64,000 bases of DNA from an uncultured Collinsella sp. (GCA_958437935.1 CAUBPS010000007.1:49092-113091), one strand, 5' to 3'. Positions 16,305-25,607 are shown, counted from the first letter of the stretch. Program-made: numbers and translations. Notes: a model not told the origin generated them from the letters alone.

Positions 16305-16456
16305 AAAACTATGCCGGTTTACTACGATAAATCGCCAACCTCCAACCACACCGCATTCGGCAAAAACAAAACCGCAGGTAGACGGCTTGCGACTTTGCGA
16401 AAAAAGCGGGTGTGGTCGGGGATTTCGTTTTTATCGTAGTAAACCGGCATAGTTTT
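16305..16456 (+). repeat. Palindromic element, type A, copy 2
   Basis: The 26-base arms (16305-16330, 16431-16456; AAAACTATGCCGGTTTACTA and onward) pair perfectly. An inner stem pairs CCAACCACACCGC with GCGGGTGTGGTCGG, and the core AAAACCGCAGGTAGACGGCT follows. Orientation is the same as that of the hydrogenase operon upstream. Confidence 0.85.
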
Positions 16457-16484
16457 GAAATGGTGCCGTATTGGTAGCAGCCCC

Positions 16485-16524
16485 TGATCCCCCCGGGGAC
16501 GGAGGAAAACGGATCATTTTGGCT
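16485..16524 (+). repeat. GATC-bounded motif, copy 3
   Basis: Begins TGATCCCCCCGGGGACGGAG and ends GGATCATTTTGGCT. It is almost identical to copy 4 at 23338 and lies 29 bases after a type A element. Confidence 0.75.
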
Positions 16525-16565
16525 CGTCGATCTCGAGTCGCACCCGTTTTCCTGCGAAAACGTCG

Positions 16566-16680
16566 TGTCTCAACTTTGGTGAGACATTTGTCTCATGCGC
16601 AAAACCGAATCTGGAACATGTGTCACCTGCCCTAATTGTGTCTCATTCCGTAACTTTAGGCTGATGCAAGGTCTGAGACC
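16566..16680 (+). promoter_or_regulatory. Cluster of TGTCTCA sites upstream of the adhesin gene
   Basis: TGTCTCA occurs at 16566-16572 and 16589-16595, its complement TGAGACA at 16580-16586, another TGTCTCA at 16639-16645, and a GGTCTGAGACC palindrome at 16670-16680. They lie 18 to 132 bases before the adhesin start and look like operator half-sites of an unknown regulator. Confidence 0.5.
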
Positions 16681-16697
16681 GCGAGAAGGGAGACGCG

Positions 16698-19600
16698 ATG
16701 AGTAAGTACACGAGGGGTCTCTTGGCGGTGATACTGGCCGTAGTGCTGGTATTGCCGGCTGCAGCATTTGCCATGCTGCCCGAGGCCAACGCCAGGTCCA
16801 GCACAGGAATGGACGGACCGACGGTGAGCGGACCGACGGTCGTCGACCCCGACACCAGCGGACGCTGGGAAAAATGGGCGGCCGGCCACAGCGGCAATAA
16901 GGTGACGACTCAAAACGTCGGCCGAATCTGGACCGACAAGACGGTTGAGGCAACCGGAGAAAACGAAGTGTCAGATTTTGTGACCACGCTTTCGGCGATG
17001 TCCTCGACGTCTAATTCAACCGTGACAGTCACCACGCCGCTTGACATCGTGCTAGTGCTGGATGCATCCGGCTCGATGAATGATCCTATGGGCGGCGGCG
17101 ACAAGACCGAGCGCATCGAAGCGCTGAAGAACGCAGCGAATAGATTTATCGATACCATTGCCAAGCAAAACGAGGGTGTCGAGGGCGTGGATAGGCAGCA
17201 TAAGGTTGCCGTCGTTAAGTTCGCGGGCGATAAGTCCAACAATATCGGCAACGATACGTATCGTGACAAAGGGTACGTCTACAATAACACGCAGGTTATG
17301 AAGGACCTGATTGATTGTTCCGGCAGCAACGTGAAAGCTCTTAAGGATACAATTGCCGGTATTAAACCCGCCGGTGCCACACGTGCCGATTATGGTCTGG
17401 AGCTGGCTAAGGACAGGACTTCTGGTCGCAAAGACGCCAAGAAGATTATTGTCTTCTTTACTGATGGTACGCCAACGAGTCAAAGTGAATTCAATCCTAC
17501 AGTCGCTAACGCTGCCGTGACGGCTGCCAAGGACATGAAGGACGCCAAGGCCACCGTTTATACCATTGGCATCTTTAAAGATGCGAATCCCAGCGCCGGC
17601 GTCCAAGACTCGCAGACAAGTAAAGAGAACAAATTCATGCAGGCCGTGTCGAGCAACTACCCCAATGCCACGGCATGGAACACTCACGGCACGCGTGCGG
17701 AAAACTCCGATTTCTACAAGTCGGCGACCAATGCCGATGAGCTCAAGAAGGTCTTCGACGACATCTCGCAAGCCATTACGTCGGAGAAGCCTTATCCGAC
17801 CGAAATTCAGAAGGGCTACGAGACCAAGTCCGGTTACATCACGTTTACCGATGAGCTGGGCGACTTTATGCAGGTCGACAGCTTCACCGAGGTCGTCATC
17901 AACGGCACGTCGTTTACCAAGCCGAACAAGATGTTCAACAAAGAAACCAATACCGATACGTATGAGTTCACCGGTAAGGCAAAAGACCTGCTCATCACCG
18001 TGCAGCGCGCCGACGATAAAAATCCCCGAAAGGGCGATATTGTAACGGTCAGCATCCCCGCATCGTTGATTCCGCTGAGCCACTTTAAGACCGTAGACGG
18101 CAAGCTTTCGGTCGATAGCGCTCAGCCTATCCGCGTGAAGTACGCCTCGAGCGTGAAGAAGGACGCGCTCGACAACCTGTTTACGCCCGAGAAGGTCACG
18201 GGGCTCAAGGATTACATCGAGCACAATACGACTGTCGTCGATGGCACCGAGACCGTGAATTTCTACGCGAACAAGTGGAACGGCGGCGAGCTGGGAGATA
18301 CGGTTGCGACCTTTGAGCCGGCCGACACCAACCGCTACTACTACTTCCAGAAGCAGACTCCTATTTACACGGATGAGGGCTGCACGAAGCCGGCAACGGG
18401 CTCGCTGGATGATAACACCACCTATTACTATAAGGATGAGTTTGAGGAGCAGGGTGAGAACGGCGAGGCCAAGTCTACGACCGATGTCATCGCATTCATG
18501 GGCGGCGATGCTGCGAAGTTCGACGGCGCTATTGTTGCTGACAAGAAGAGCGGCAGCCTGTCGTTTAGTATCGGAACCGCGCGCCTGGCCTTTATCGACG
18601 AGCTTCATACCACCAAGAAGAGCGTGGGCGGCAACAACACCGGTACCGCCTCCGACGTGCTCAATCCCAAGTGGAACAACATGTCCGCCAAGGCCGCCGC
18701 GACGCACGTCAACTCCTACCTGGGCAATAACGGCAAGATCAGTTATAAGTACGACATGACGCCGACGACGGTGGACACCAAGGCCGACTTCGGCCTGGCC
18801 AAGGTGCTCGAGGGCCGCGCCTGGACGAAAGAGGACGCGTTTGAGTTTGAGCTGACGTCCGAGAACAACGCCCCGATGCCCGAGTCCGCGACTGAGCCCG
18901 TGACTGTGTCCGTGACCAATGACGATCCGAATGAGGTCAAGGCGGCCATTAACTTCGGCACGATCGAATACAAGGCACCTGGCACGTATGTCTACAAGGT
19001 CAGCGAGAAGAACGCTGGGACCACGGTTGACGGCGTTGCCTACAGCGAGAATGTCGCGGAGATCACCGTGACGGTAACGCCCAACAAGAAGGGCGAGCTC
19101 AGCGCTGACGTGAAGGTGACTTCGGGCAAGACCGAGTTCAAGAACACCTACACTGCGAAACCTGTTGAGTCCAGTGTCACCGACAAGATTGCCGTGACCA
19201 AGTCCCTGACCGGGCGCGACTTGGCGGCCGGCGAGTTCAGCTTTGAGCTCCGCGAGCTCAAGGGCGAGGATTCTAAGCTTATCGAGACCGTTACAAACGA
19301 CGCCAGCGGTAAGGTGACGTTCAAGGCCATCAAGTACACCGAGATCGGTCAGCACACCTACAAACTGCACGAAGTCAAGGGTAACGCCGGTGGTATTGCC
19401 TACGACGAAACGGTCTACACTATCGTGACGACCATCAGCGATAACGGCAAGGGCCAGCTGGTTGCCACGCACGAGGTGAAGGACGCCAAGGACGCCAAGA
19501 GCATCGAGTTCAAGAACGCCTACACCACGAATGCTGCCGAGGCATCGCTTGTGGGCATCAAGAATCTGCAGGTTCCCGATGGCCTGACCCCGGCCGACAT

Positions 19601-22600
19601 CGCCGGCAAGTTCACCTTTACCGTGACTCCCGACGAGGCCGGCGCCCCGATGCCCGAGCGCACGACCGCAACCAACGACGCCGACGGCAAGGTTGACTTT
19701 GGCAAGATCACCTTTACGCTCGACAACCTTAACAAGGCTGTGGGCGAGAAGCCCAAGAAGCGCGAGCACACCTTTACCTACACCGTGACCGAGTCCGGCG
19801 AGGTGGCTGGCGTGACTAACGACGCCAAGCCTTCGCGCACGGTTTCCTTCACCGTGACCGATGACGGCAAGGGCAATCTGAACGTGTCCCGCAAGCCGGA
19901 CGGAAACGCGGCCTTCACGTTCACCAATACCTATAGCGTGACGCCTGTCGAGACGCGCGTCACCGACGAAATCACCGCGACCAAGCGCCTGACCGGGCGC
20001 GACCTCAAGGACGGCGAGTTTGGCTTTGAGCTCGTCAAGGGCGAGGGCAAGGACGCCCAGGTTGTTGCCACCGGCAAGAACGCCGCCGACGGCAAGATCA
20101 CGATGGACCCCATCGAGTACACCAAGCCCGGGAAGCACACCTACACGCTGCGCGAGGCCAAGGGCGGAACCATCAGCAAGGGCATTACCTACAGCGATGC
20201 CAAGTACACCATCGAGACCACCATCACGGACAACGGTGACGGCACCCTCAAGGCCGAGCATGTCCTGAAGAGCGACAAGCCTGCGACCTTCGAGAACTCC
20301 TACAGCGTGGCCCCGACCGATGCAGACCTCGACTTTGGCCTGAGCAAGGCCATCGACGGTCGCGAGTGGACGGATGGGGACGAGTTCAGCTTTACCATCA
20401 GCGCCGCCGAGGGCACTGACGCTCCATTGCCCAACCCCGCAACCGTAACCGTGAGCAAGCACGACGCGAAGGACGGCATTGCCGCCATCAAGTTCGGGAA
20501 GATTCGCTACACGGCTGCCGGAACCTACAAGTACGAGATCCGCGAGAACGCGGGCAGCACGGTCGGCATGACGTATGACGCCCATGTCGCGACCGCCGAA
20601 GTGACCGTGACCGAGGACGGCAACGGTACCCTGACCGCCAACGTCACCAAGAAAGAAAACGGACGCTTTACCAACACGTATCGCACTGAGCTTAACTACA
20701 CCGCGGCCGGCGGCCTCAAGCTCAGCAAGACCCTCTCCGGACGCCCCATGACCGAGGGCCAGTTCACCTTTACCGTGACGCCCGCCGATGATGCTTCGGC
20801 CAAGGCGCTTGGCCTGCTGCCTGGGGCCAACGAATTCAAGTCCCCTGCGACGGCAGAGGGAACGGTCGGCCTGATCGACATCCTGGCTGACCATGAGGTC
20901 AAGTTTACGCAGGATGACGCCGGTAAGACCTTTACGTACACCGTGGCCGAGACGAATGACCACCAGCCCGGTTATACCTACGATGACGCCGAGCGCACCG
21001 TGACGATCGAAATTGCCGATGACGGCGCCGGTACGCTCACCGCCACGACGACTGTTTCTGGCGGTTCCGAGGGTACGCCGCTGGTGACCGAGTACAAGAC
21101 TGGTGCCGCTGCGGTCGAGAGCGCTGTGGTCCCGTTCGTCAACCGCTATAGCGCTACGACTGGTGGTACCGCTGCTCAGGTCGTTGCCACCAAGACCCTG
21201 ACCGGTCGCCCGATGGCCGACGGCGAGTTCTACTTTGGCATCGCCTACGCAGGTGAGAAGGAAGCCATTGAGGGTACATGCACTACCAACGTTAATGGGC
21301 ATGTAAGTTTCGGTTCCCTGCATTACACCACCGAGATGCTCGCCGACTTGGTAAACGCCAAGCGCGCTATCCGCACCGATAAGGATGCCAAGCTTGCATG
21401 GACCATCGGTTACACCGCCTTTGAGTTCACGCCGCAGCTCGCAGCCAAGGGCATCACGGCCGCAACGCCGAGCTTTAGCTTTAAGGTCATTGTCGTCGAT
21501 AACGGCGACGGTACCCTGACGGCAACGCCTGTCTACGACGGCATTGAGCCCTTGTTCGAGAACGTCTATGGCACCGATGCTGTTGACGCCGCGCTTGCCG
21601 GCACCAAGAAACTCCAGGCTGCCGAGGGCCTGACCCCGGCCGACATCACGGGTAAGTTCACCTTTACCGTGACCCCCGACGAGGCTGGAGCCCCGATGCC
21701 CGAGCGCACGACCGCGACCAACGACGCGGCCGGCAACGTGGACTTTGGCAAGATCCACTTTACGCTCGACGACCTCAACCGCGCCCTGGGCGTGACGATC
21801 GATGCTTCTGACGACGCATCGAACGATGCCGAGACCAACGCCGACAAGGCCGAAGCTGACGAGGCTAATACTGACGAGGCCGCGGCCGATGCCGACGCCA
21901 GCGCCGACGAGTCCAACGACGAGTCCAAGCCCGCAGCCCCCACCGCTCCGCGCTCGCACACCTTTACCTACACGGTGACCGAGTCCGGTAGCGCCCCTGG
22001 CGTGACCAACGACGCCAACGCCACGCGCAAGGTTTCCTACACCGTGACTGACGACGGTGCCGGACATCTAAAGGTCGTGCGCGAAGGCGACGATGGTGCG
22101 GCCTTCACGTTCACCAACACCTACAGCGTGGCGCCCACCGATTCTGTGGTGACCGATCAGGTCAAGACGGTCAAGCGTCTGATCGGACGCGACCTTGCAG
22201 CCGGCGAGTTCACGTTTGATCTGCTCGAGGACGGCGTGACTGTCGCTAGTGGCACCAACGACGCCAACGGCACCGTTACGCTGAGCCCGATCCGCTACGA
22301 GGCACCCGGCACGCACACCTACACGCTGCGCGAGGCTTGCCCCAACGCGCTCGGCCTGTACAAGGGCGTCACCTATGACGGCACGACCTACACCGTCGTG
22401 ACCACCGTCTCCGACAATGGCGACGGCACGTTGACCGCGACGCACAAGCTCGAGGGAACCACCGAGTCCGCTGGCTTTACCAACAAGTATCACGCCATGC
22501 CCACTCAGGTTTCCATCGGCGCCATCAAGGTGCTCGAGGGACGCGAGCTCAAGAAGGACGAGTTTAGCTTTAAGCTCGTTGGCGAGGACATCGAGTCCAC

Positions 22601-23024
22601 CGTCACCAACGATGCCGACGGCAAGATCAACTTCGACAAGTTCGAGTACGACGAGCCCGGAACGCACGTCTACACCATCAGCGAGGTCAAGGGCGACGAG
22701 GCCGGTATAACCTACGACAAGTCCGTCTTTACCGCGACCGTCAACGTGGTCGATGACGGCGAGGGCAACCTCAAGGCGAGCGTTGCCTACGCCAAGGGCG
22801 ACAAGAGCGTCGAGGGCATCGTGTTCAACAACACGTACAAGAAGCCCGAAACGCCCGTGCCGACGCCCGACCCCGGTACGCCCAAGACCGTGACGAACAT
22901 CGTCAAGACGGTCAAGGGCTTCCTGCCCACCACGGGTGACCAGCAGGCAGCCGCACTGCTCATGGCGTTTGTCATCGCCATGGCAGGCGTCGGAGCCCTG
23001 GTCTGGGGTATCCGTAAGCGCTAG
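16698..23024 (+). CDS. Giant LPXTG cell-wall-anchored protein with vWA domain and about ten pilin-type isopeptide domains
   Basis: A 2108-residue surface protein. It starts with a signal peptide (hydrophobic core LLAVILAVVLVLPAAAFA). A vWA domain with the metal-site motif DASGS begins near residue 115 and runs through FFTDGTPTS. From about residue 690 come roughly ten Spy0128/FctA-like domains. Each has a Lys near TKxLxGR, an acidic residue in the YxxxE strand and an Asn in FxNxY, the trio that forms a spontaneous intramolecular isopeptide bond. The C-terminus is a sorting signal: LPTTGD near residue 2076, a membrane segment and RKR. It is likely an adhesin or pilus tip/shaft. No sortase gene is in the window. 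The ATG has GAAGGGAG upstream. Confidence 0.92.
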   Translation: MSKYTRGLLAVILAVVLVLPAAAFAMLPEANARSSTGMDGPTVSGPTVVDPDTSGRWEKWAAGHSGNKVTTQNVGRIWTDKTVEATGENEVSDFVTTLSAMSSTSNSTVTVTTPLDIVLVLDASGSMNDPMGGGDKTERIEALKNAANRFIDTIAKQNEGVEGVDRQHKVAVVKFAGDKSNNIGNDTYRDKGYVYNNTQVMKDLIDCSGSNVKALKDTIAGIKPAGATRADYGLELAKDRTSGRKDAKKIIVFFTDGTPTSQSEFNPTVANAAVTAAKDMKDAKATVYTIGIFKDANPSAGVQDSQTSKENKFMQAVSSNYPNATAWNTHGTRAENSDFYKSATNADELKKVFDDISQAITSEKPYPTEIQKGYETKSGYITFTDELGDFMQVDSFTEVVINGTSFTKPNKMFNKETNTDTYEFTGKAKDLLITVQRADDKNPRKGDIVTVSIPASLIPLSHFKTVDGKLSVDSAQPIRVKYASSVKKDALDNLFTPEKVTGLKDYIEHNTTVVDGTETVNFYANKWNGGELGDTVATFEPADTNRYYYFQKQTPIYTDEGCTKPATGSLDDNTTYYYKDEFEEQGENGEAKSTTDVIAFMGGDAAKFDGAIVADKKSGSLSFSIGTARLAFIDELHTTKKSVGGNNTGTASDVLNPKWNNMSAKAAATHVNSYLGNNGKISYKYDMTPTTVDTKADFGLAKVLEGRAWTKEDAFEFELTSENNAPMPESATEPVTVSVTNDDPNEVKAAINFGTIEYKAPGTYVYKVSEKNAGTTVDGVAYSENVAEITVTVTPNKKGELSADVKVTSGKTEFKNTYTAKPVESSVTDKIAVTKSLTGRDLAAGEFSFELRELKGEDSKLIETVTNDASGKVTFKAIKYTEIGQHTYKLHEVKGNAGGIAYDETVYTIVTTISDNGKGQLVATHEVKDAKDAKSIEFKNAYTTNAAEASLVGIKNLQVPDGLTPADIAGKFTFTVTPDEAGAPMPERTTATNDADGKVDFGKITFTLDNLNKAVGEKPKKREHTFTYTVTESGEVAGVTNDAKPSRTVSFTVTDDGKGNLNVSRKPDGNAAFTFTNTYSVTPVETRVTDEITATKRLTGRDLKDGEFGFELVKGEGKDAQVVATGKNAADGKITMDPIEYTKPGKHTYTLREAKGGTISKGITYSDAKYTIETTITDNGDGTLKAEHVLKSDKPATFENSYSVAPTDADLDFGLSKAIDGREWTDGDEFSFTISAAEGTDAPLPNPATVTVSKHDAKDGIAAIKFGKIRYTAAGTYKYEIRENAGSTVGMTYDAHVATAEVTVTEDGNGTLTANVTKKENGRFTNTYRTELNYTAAGGLKLSKTLSGRPMTEGQFTFTVTPADDASAKALGLLPGANEFKSPATAEGTVGLIDILADHEVKFTQDDAGKTFTYTVAETNDHQPGYTYDDAERTVTIEIADDGAGTLTATTTVSGGSEGTPLVTEYKTGAAAVESAVVPFVNRYSATTGGTAAQVVATKTLTGRPMADGEFYFGIAYAGEKEAIEGTCTTNVNGHVSFGSLHYTTEMLADLVNAKRAIRTDKDAKLAWTIGYTAFEFTPQLAAKGITAATPSFSFKVIVVDNGDGTLTATPVYDGIEPLFENVYGTDAVDAALAGTKKLQAAEGLTPADITGKFTFTVTPDEAGAPMPERTTATNDAAGNVDFGKIHFTLDDLNRALGVTIDASDDASNDAETNADKAEADEANTDEAAADADASADESNDESKPAAPTAPRSHTFTYTVTESGSAPGVTNDANATRKVSYTVTDDGAGHLKVVREGDDGAAFTFTNTYSVAPTDSVVTDQVKTVKRLIGRDLAAGEFTFDLLEDGVTVASGTNDANGTVTLSPIRYEAPGTHTYTLREACPNALGLYKGVTYDGTTYTVVTTVSDNGDGTLTATHKLEGTTESAGFTNKYHAMPTQVSIGAIKVLEGRELKKDEFSFKLVGEDIESTVTNDADGKINFDKFEYDEPGTHVYTISEVKGDEAGITYDKSVFTATVNVVDDGEGNLKASVAYAKGDKSVEGIVFNNTYKKPETPVPTPDPGTPKTVTNIVKTVKGFLPTTGDQQAAALLMAFVIAMAGVGALVWGIRKR

Positions 23025-23102
23025 GCACGTCGACGGAGCCTGGGGCCAAAAGGCCCCGGGCCGCCGGCGGGGAGCCAAAACATAGCCCCCACCCCACCCC
23101 CA

Positions 23103-23144
23103 GCCGCCACGGAGGCGTCTCCCTTCTCCGTGGCGGCACTTTTG
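23103..23144 (+). terminator. Terminator of the adhesin gene
   Basis: GCCGCCACGGAG and CTCCGTGGCGGC form a 12-base-pair stem followed by ACTTTTG, about 80 bases after the stop codon. Confidence 0.7.
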
Positions 23145-23164
23145 TGCGTAGGGGAGGAGGGCTC

Positions 23165-23324
23165 GCCACGAAACCGGCCCATCTACTACGTTTAACCGCT
23201 TGCCCCCAACCATGCCGAAAAGCGCGAAAACAAAACCGCAGGTAGAACGCCTGCGGTTTTGTTCAAAACGAGGGTGTGGTCGGGGGTATCGAACCAAACG
23301 TAGTAGATGGGCCGATTTCATGGC
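23165..23324 (+). repeat. Palindromic element, type B, copy 2
   Basis: Arms 23165-23194 and 23295-23324 carry the type B end CCCATCTACTACGTTTA. The inner stem uses CCCCCAACCATGCCG and TGTGGTCGGGGG, and the apical hairpin uses AAAACCGCAGG and CCTGCGGTTTT. It is the plus-strand counterpart of copy 1 at 1461. Confidence 0.85.
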
Positions 23325-23337
23325 GGGTGCCGCCGGC

Positions 23338-23377
23338 TGATCCCCCGGGGACGGAGGAAAACGGATCATTTTTGGCT
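23338..23377 (+). repeat. GATC-bounded motif, copy 4
   Basis: Reads TGATCCCCCGGGGACGGAGG, then GGATCATTTTTGGCT. It sits between the type B and type A palindromes, the same order (read on the minus strand) as at 1199-1692. Confidence 0.75.
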
Positions 23378-23418
23378 CCGCAGGGCTTGCGGAAGTGCCC
23401 GCGCGGGGCTGCCCGAAC

Positions 23419-23570
23419 AAAACTATGCCGGATTACGGGGCTGAATCCCGAACCTCCAACCATACCGAAAAACGCGAAAACAAAACCGCAGGTAGATGGG
23501 CTGTCATTATTCGATAAATGCGGGCATGGACGGGGTTCCTGAGCTTAGCCCCGTAAACCGGCATAGTTTT
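23419..23570 (+). repeat. Palindromic element, type A, copy 3
   Basis: The 24-base arms 23419-23442 and 23547-23570 (AAAACTATGCCGGATTACGG and onward) pair with one mismatch. The interior contains CCAACCATACCG and AAAACCGCAGGTAGATGGGC. The base run after the right arm (GAAATGGC...GGTAGCAGCC) is also found after copy 2. Confidence 0.85.
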
Positions 23571-23631
23571 GAAATGGCATCAAATCGGTAGCAGCCATTA
23601 AGCTATGCCGGAGTGGTCGGCCGCTGGTTGA

Positions 23632-24261
23632 TTACCCTCGCAGGTAGGCGATGGCGATCTGGGTGCGGTTGCGTAGGCCCATTTTGGCCAGGATTGAGCT
23701 GATGTGGTTTCGCACGGTGCCTTCGCCCATATAGGCGGTGGCGGCAATCTCCTTGTTGTCGAGTCCGCGCGCAATGAGCTCGGCGACCTCGAACTCGCGG
23801 TCGGTCAGGCTGGCGAAGGCGGCGGGCCGGTGGGGCGTGCCTGCCTTGTCACCCATCCCGTCAAAGTCAACATCCTCGATTGCCTTGCCCTCCAGCACGC
23901 GCTTACCATCCATGACTTGCGCCAGCGCTGGCGGAATGGCGGCGACATCGGTCTTGATCAGGTAGCCGCGGGCGCCCAGCTTGAGCGCCGACACAATGTA
24001 CTCGTCATCCGAAAACGTGGTCAGGAACACCACGCGTGCCGCGGGGTCGCGCTCGAGGATCTCGCGCGCCGCCGAAAGGCCGTCACGCCCCGGCATCTGG
24101 ATGTCGAGTAGCGCGATATCGGGCGCATGCTCGGCGTAGAGCGCGACCGCGTCGTTGCCGTCGGCGCCGGTGCCCACGACTTCGATCTGCGGCTGGGCAC
24201 CCAGGATAATCTTGAGCGAATCGACCACCAGGCGGTCGTCGTCGACAACAATGAGCCTCAT
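23632..24261 (-). CDS. NarL/FixJ-type response regulator
   Basis: A 209-residue two-domain regulator. The receiver has the acidic pocket VVDDD near the N-terminus, the phosphoacceptor Asp53 in LLDIQMPG, and the LTTFSDDE and LIKTD switch segments. The C-terminal LuxR-type HTH (about 148-209) includes LTDREFEVAELIARGLDNKE and VRNHISSILAK. Its ATG overlaps the TGA of the kinase gene by four bases (ATGA), so both are co-translated. It probably controls the divergent ABC exporter at 25608-28935, as is common for this gene arrangement. Confidence 0.95.
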   Translation of the reverse strand: MRLIVVDDDRLVVDSLKIILGAQPQIEVVGTGADGNDAVALYAEHAPDIALLDIQMPGRDGLSAAREILERDPAARVVFLTTFSDDEYIVSALKLGARGYLIKTDVAAIPPALAQVMDGKRVLEGKAIEDVDFDGMGDKAGTPHRPAAFASLTDREFEVAELIARGLDNKEIAATAYMGEGTVRNHISSILAKMGLRNRTQIAIAYLRG

Positions 24262-25403
24262 CGGGCGTCATCTCCTTGCTGTTTGGGGACGGTGGCAAAC
24301 ACGCGCCAGCCGGGGGCGCCGGCGCGCGGCCCGGCGGTAAAGATCCCGCCAAGCGCCTCGACGCGTTCGCGCATGGAGCCGAGCCCCATGCCTTCTGCGG
24401 CGTTGCGGCTGTTCGCCGGGGTCGCGCCCGCGCCGTCGTCGGTGACGATGAGCTGGTAAAACGACGGATGCTCCATGCATCGCACGGTAACGTTTTGAGC
24501 GCGGGCGTGGCGCATGGTGTTGGAGAGCGCCTCGCGCAGGATCGCCGCAAAGCAGTTGGCGACGTTGGCGGGTGCATGTTCGGCCAAAACCTCAAGCTCA
24601 ATCTGCGGCCCGCCATCCGAGCGCGCGCCTTCCGCGATGCGCTCGAGCTGTACGGAGAGATTGGCCGCGTTGTCGTTGAGCGCGTGGACGCTGGTGCGCA
24701 CGAGCTGAAGCGCCTCATTGACCGTGCGCTTGACGTCGGCGAAGTCGGCGGCGACGCCGGGCTCGTTGGCGTGGACCACGCGTAGGGCTTCGGTTTGCAG
24801 TGAGGCACGCGTGAGCTGGTGGCCCACGTTATCGTGGATCTCGCGCGCGATGCGTGCGCGTTCGGCGAGCGTCGCGAGCTCGACCTCGTAGTCCTGGCGG
24901 TCGGCAAGGTCGCGGTTGCGTGCCTCGAGCACGAGGGCTCGTTCCTGCAGCTCGTCACGGGTGCGACGCATGCGCTCCTGCTCGCGCTCCAGCTGGGCGG
25001 TGCGCAGCGACAGTAAGGTGGCGGCGACCGAAAGGATGGCGGTCAACAGCAGCGCACGGGTGGGAAGCGCGCCGGCGTGGGCATATGCGACGAGCGCGCA
25101 GACAAAGATGGCGCCGGCGCCCAGTGCGCCCCAGGCGTGCTCACGGCGCACGCGTCGCGCGATGTCATAGAAGGCGAGGGGTGCAAACGGAGCAAACGAC
25201 GGCGCAAAGACGGCCACCATAATGTAAGCGTAGCTCGCGGCCTCGCTGGCGCGGCGGGCACGTTCGCCTTGCGCGATTTCCGCCAGCGAGGCGACTACGA
25301 CGCCAAGGCAAAACGCTGCGACCAAGCGGGCATCCACGGCAAGGCCCAAGGCGGCCGCGATGCAGCACGCCAGCACGATCGATTTGTCGAATAGCCTGTT
25401 CAT
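24258..25403 (-). CDS. NarL-type sensor histidine kinase (HisKA_3 family)
   Basis: A 381-residue kinase with about four or five N-terminal membrane segments (roughly residues 8-130) and almost no extracytoplasmic loop. That is typical of intramembrane-sensing kinases linked to envelope stress or ABC exporters. A coiled-coil region (about 134-180) leads into REIHDNVGHQL with the phosphorylated His190. The ATP-binding domain has LREALSNTMRHA, DDGAGA and GMGLGSMRERVEALGG. The start at 25403 gives a sensible MNRLFDKSIVLA beginning; the longer frame upstream codes for unlikely sequence. No Shine-Dalgarno is present before this ATG, and a TACAAT box lies only 6 bases upstream, suggesting leaderless translation. 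Confidence 0.92.
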   Translation of the reverse strand: MNRLFDKSIVLACCIAAALGLAVDARLVAAFCLGVVVASLAEIAQGERARRASEAASYAYIMVAVFAPSFAPFAPLAFYDIARRVRREHAWGALGAGAIFVCALVAYAHAGALPTRALLLTAILSVAATLLSLRTAQLEREQERMRRTRDELQERALVLEARNRDLADRQDYEVELATLAERARIAREIHDNVGHQLTRASLQTEALRVVHANEPGVAADFADVKRTVNEALQLVRTSVHALNDNAANLSVQLERIAEGARSDGGPQIELEVLAEHAPANVANCFAAILREALSNTMRHARAQNVTVRCMEHPSFYQLIVTDDGAGATPANSRNAAEGMGLGSMRERVEALGGIFTAGPRAGAPGWRVFATVPKQQGDDAR

Positions 25404-25409
25404 ACGGGT

Positions 25410-25415
25410 ATTGTA
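25410..25415 (-). promoter_or_regulatory. Possible -10 box for a leaderless kinase transcript
   Basis: The minus strand reads TACAAT, six bases and then ATG, so the first transcribed base would be close to the start codon. No good -35 is seen. Confidence 0.35.
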
Positions 25416-25607
25416 CGCGAAGCTGCGCGTGGTGGAGGGGCCGCCTGCGCAACCGTGACATTCCTCCCGCGCGGCAAAGCGGGGGGGGGCGTCGGCAGGC
25501 CGGCGACCAAGACCCCTCCGCACTCGTGACAAAGCTCACTGGTGCGCGCCGCCCGCTCCTGCGATGATGCAATCGTACCGGGCCACGACCAACAGAAGGG
25601 CCGCCTC

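Noticed and set aside
17052..22067. Very long open frame antisense to the adhesin gene
   Set aside because: It mirrors the repeated domains of the real gene, has no family likeness or ribosome site, and arises from GC-rich codon bias.
18760..22850. CRISPR or DNA tandem repeat array
   Set aside because: The repetition is at protein-domain level, about 350-500 bases per unit with diverged sequence, in one coding frame.
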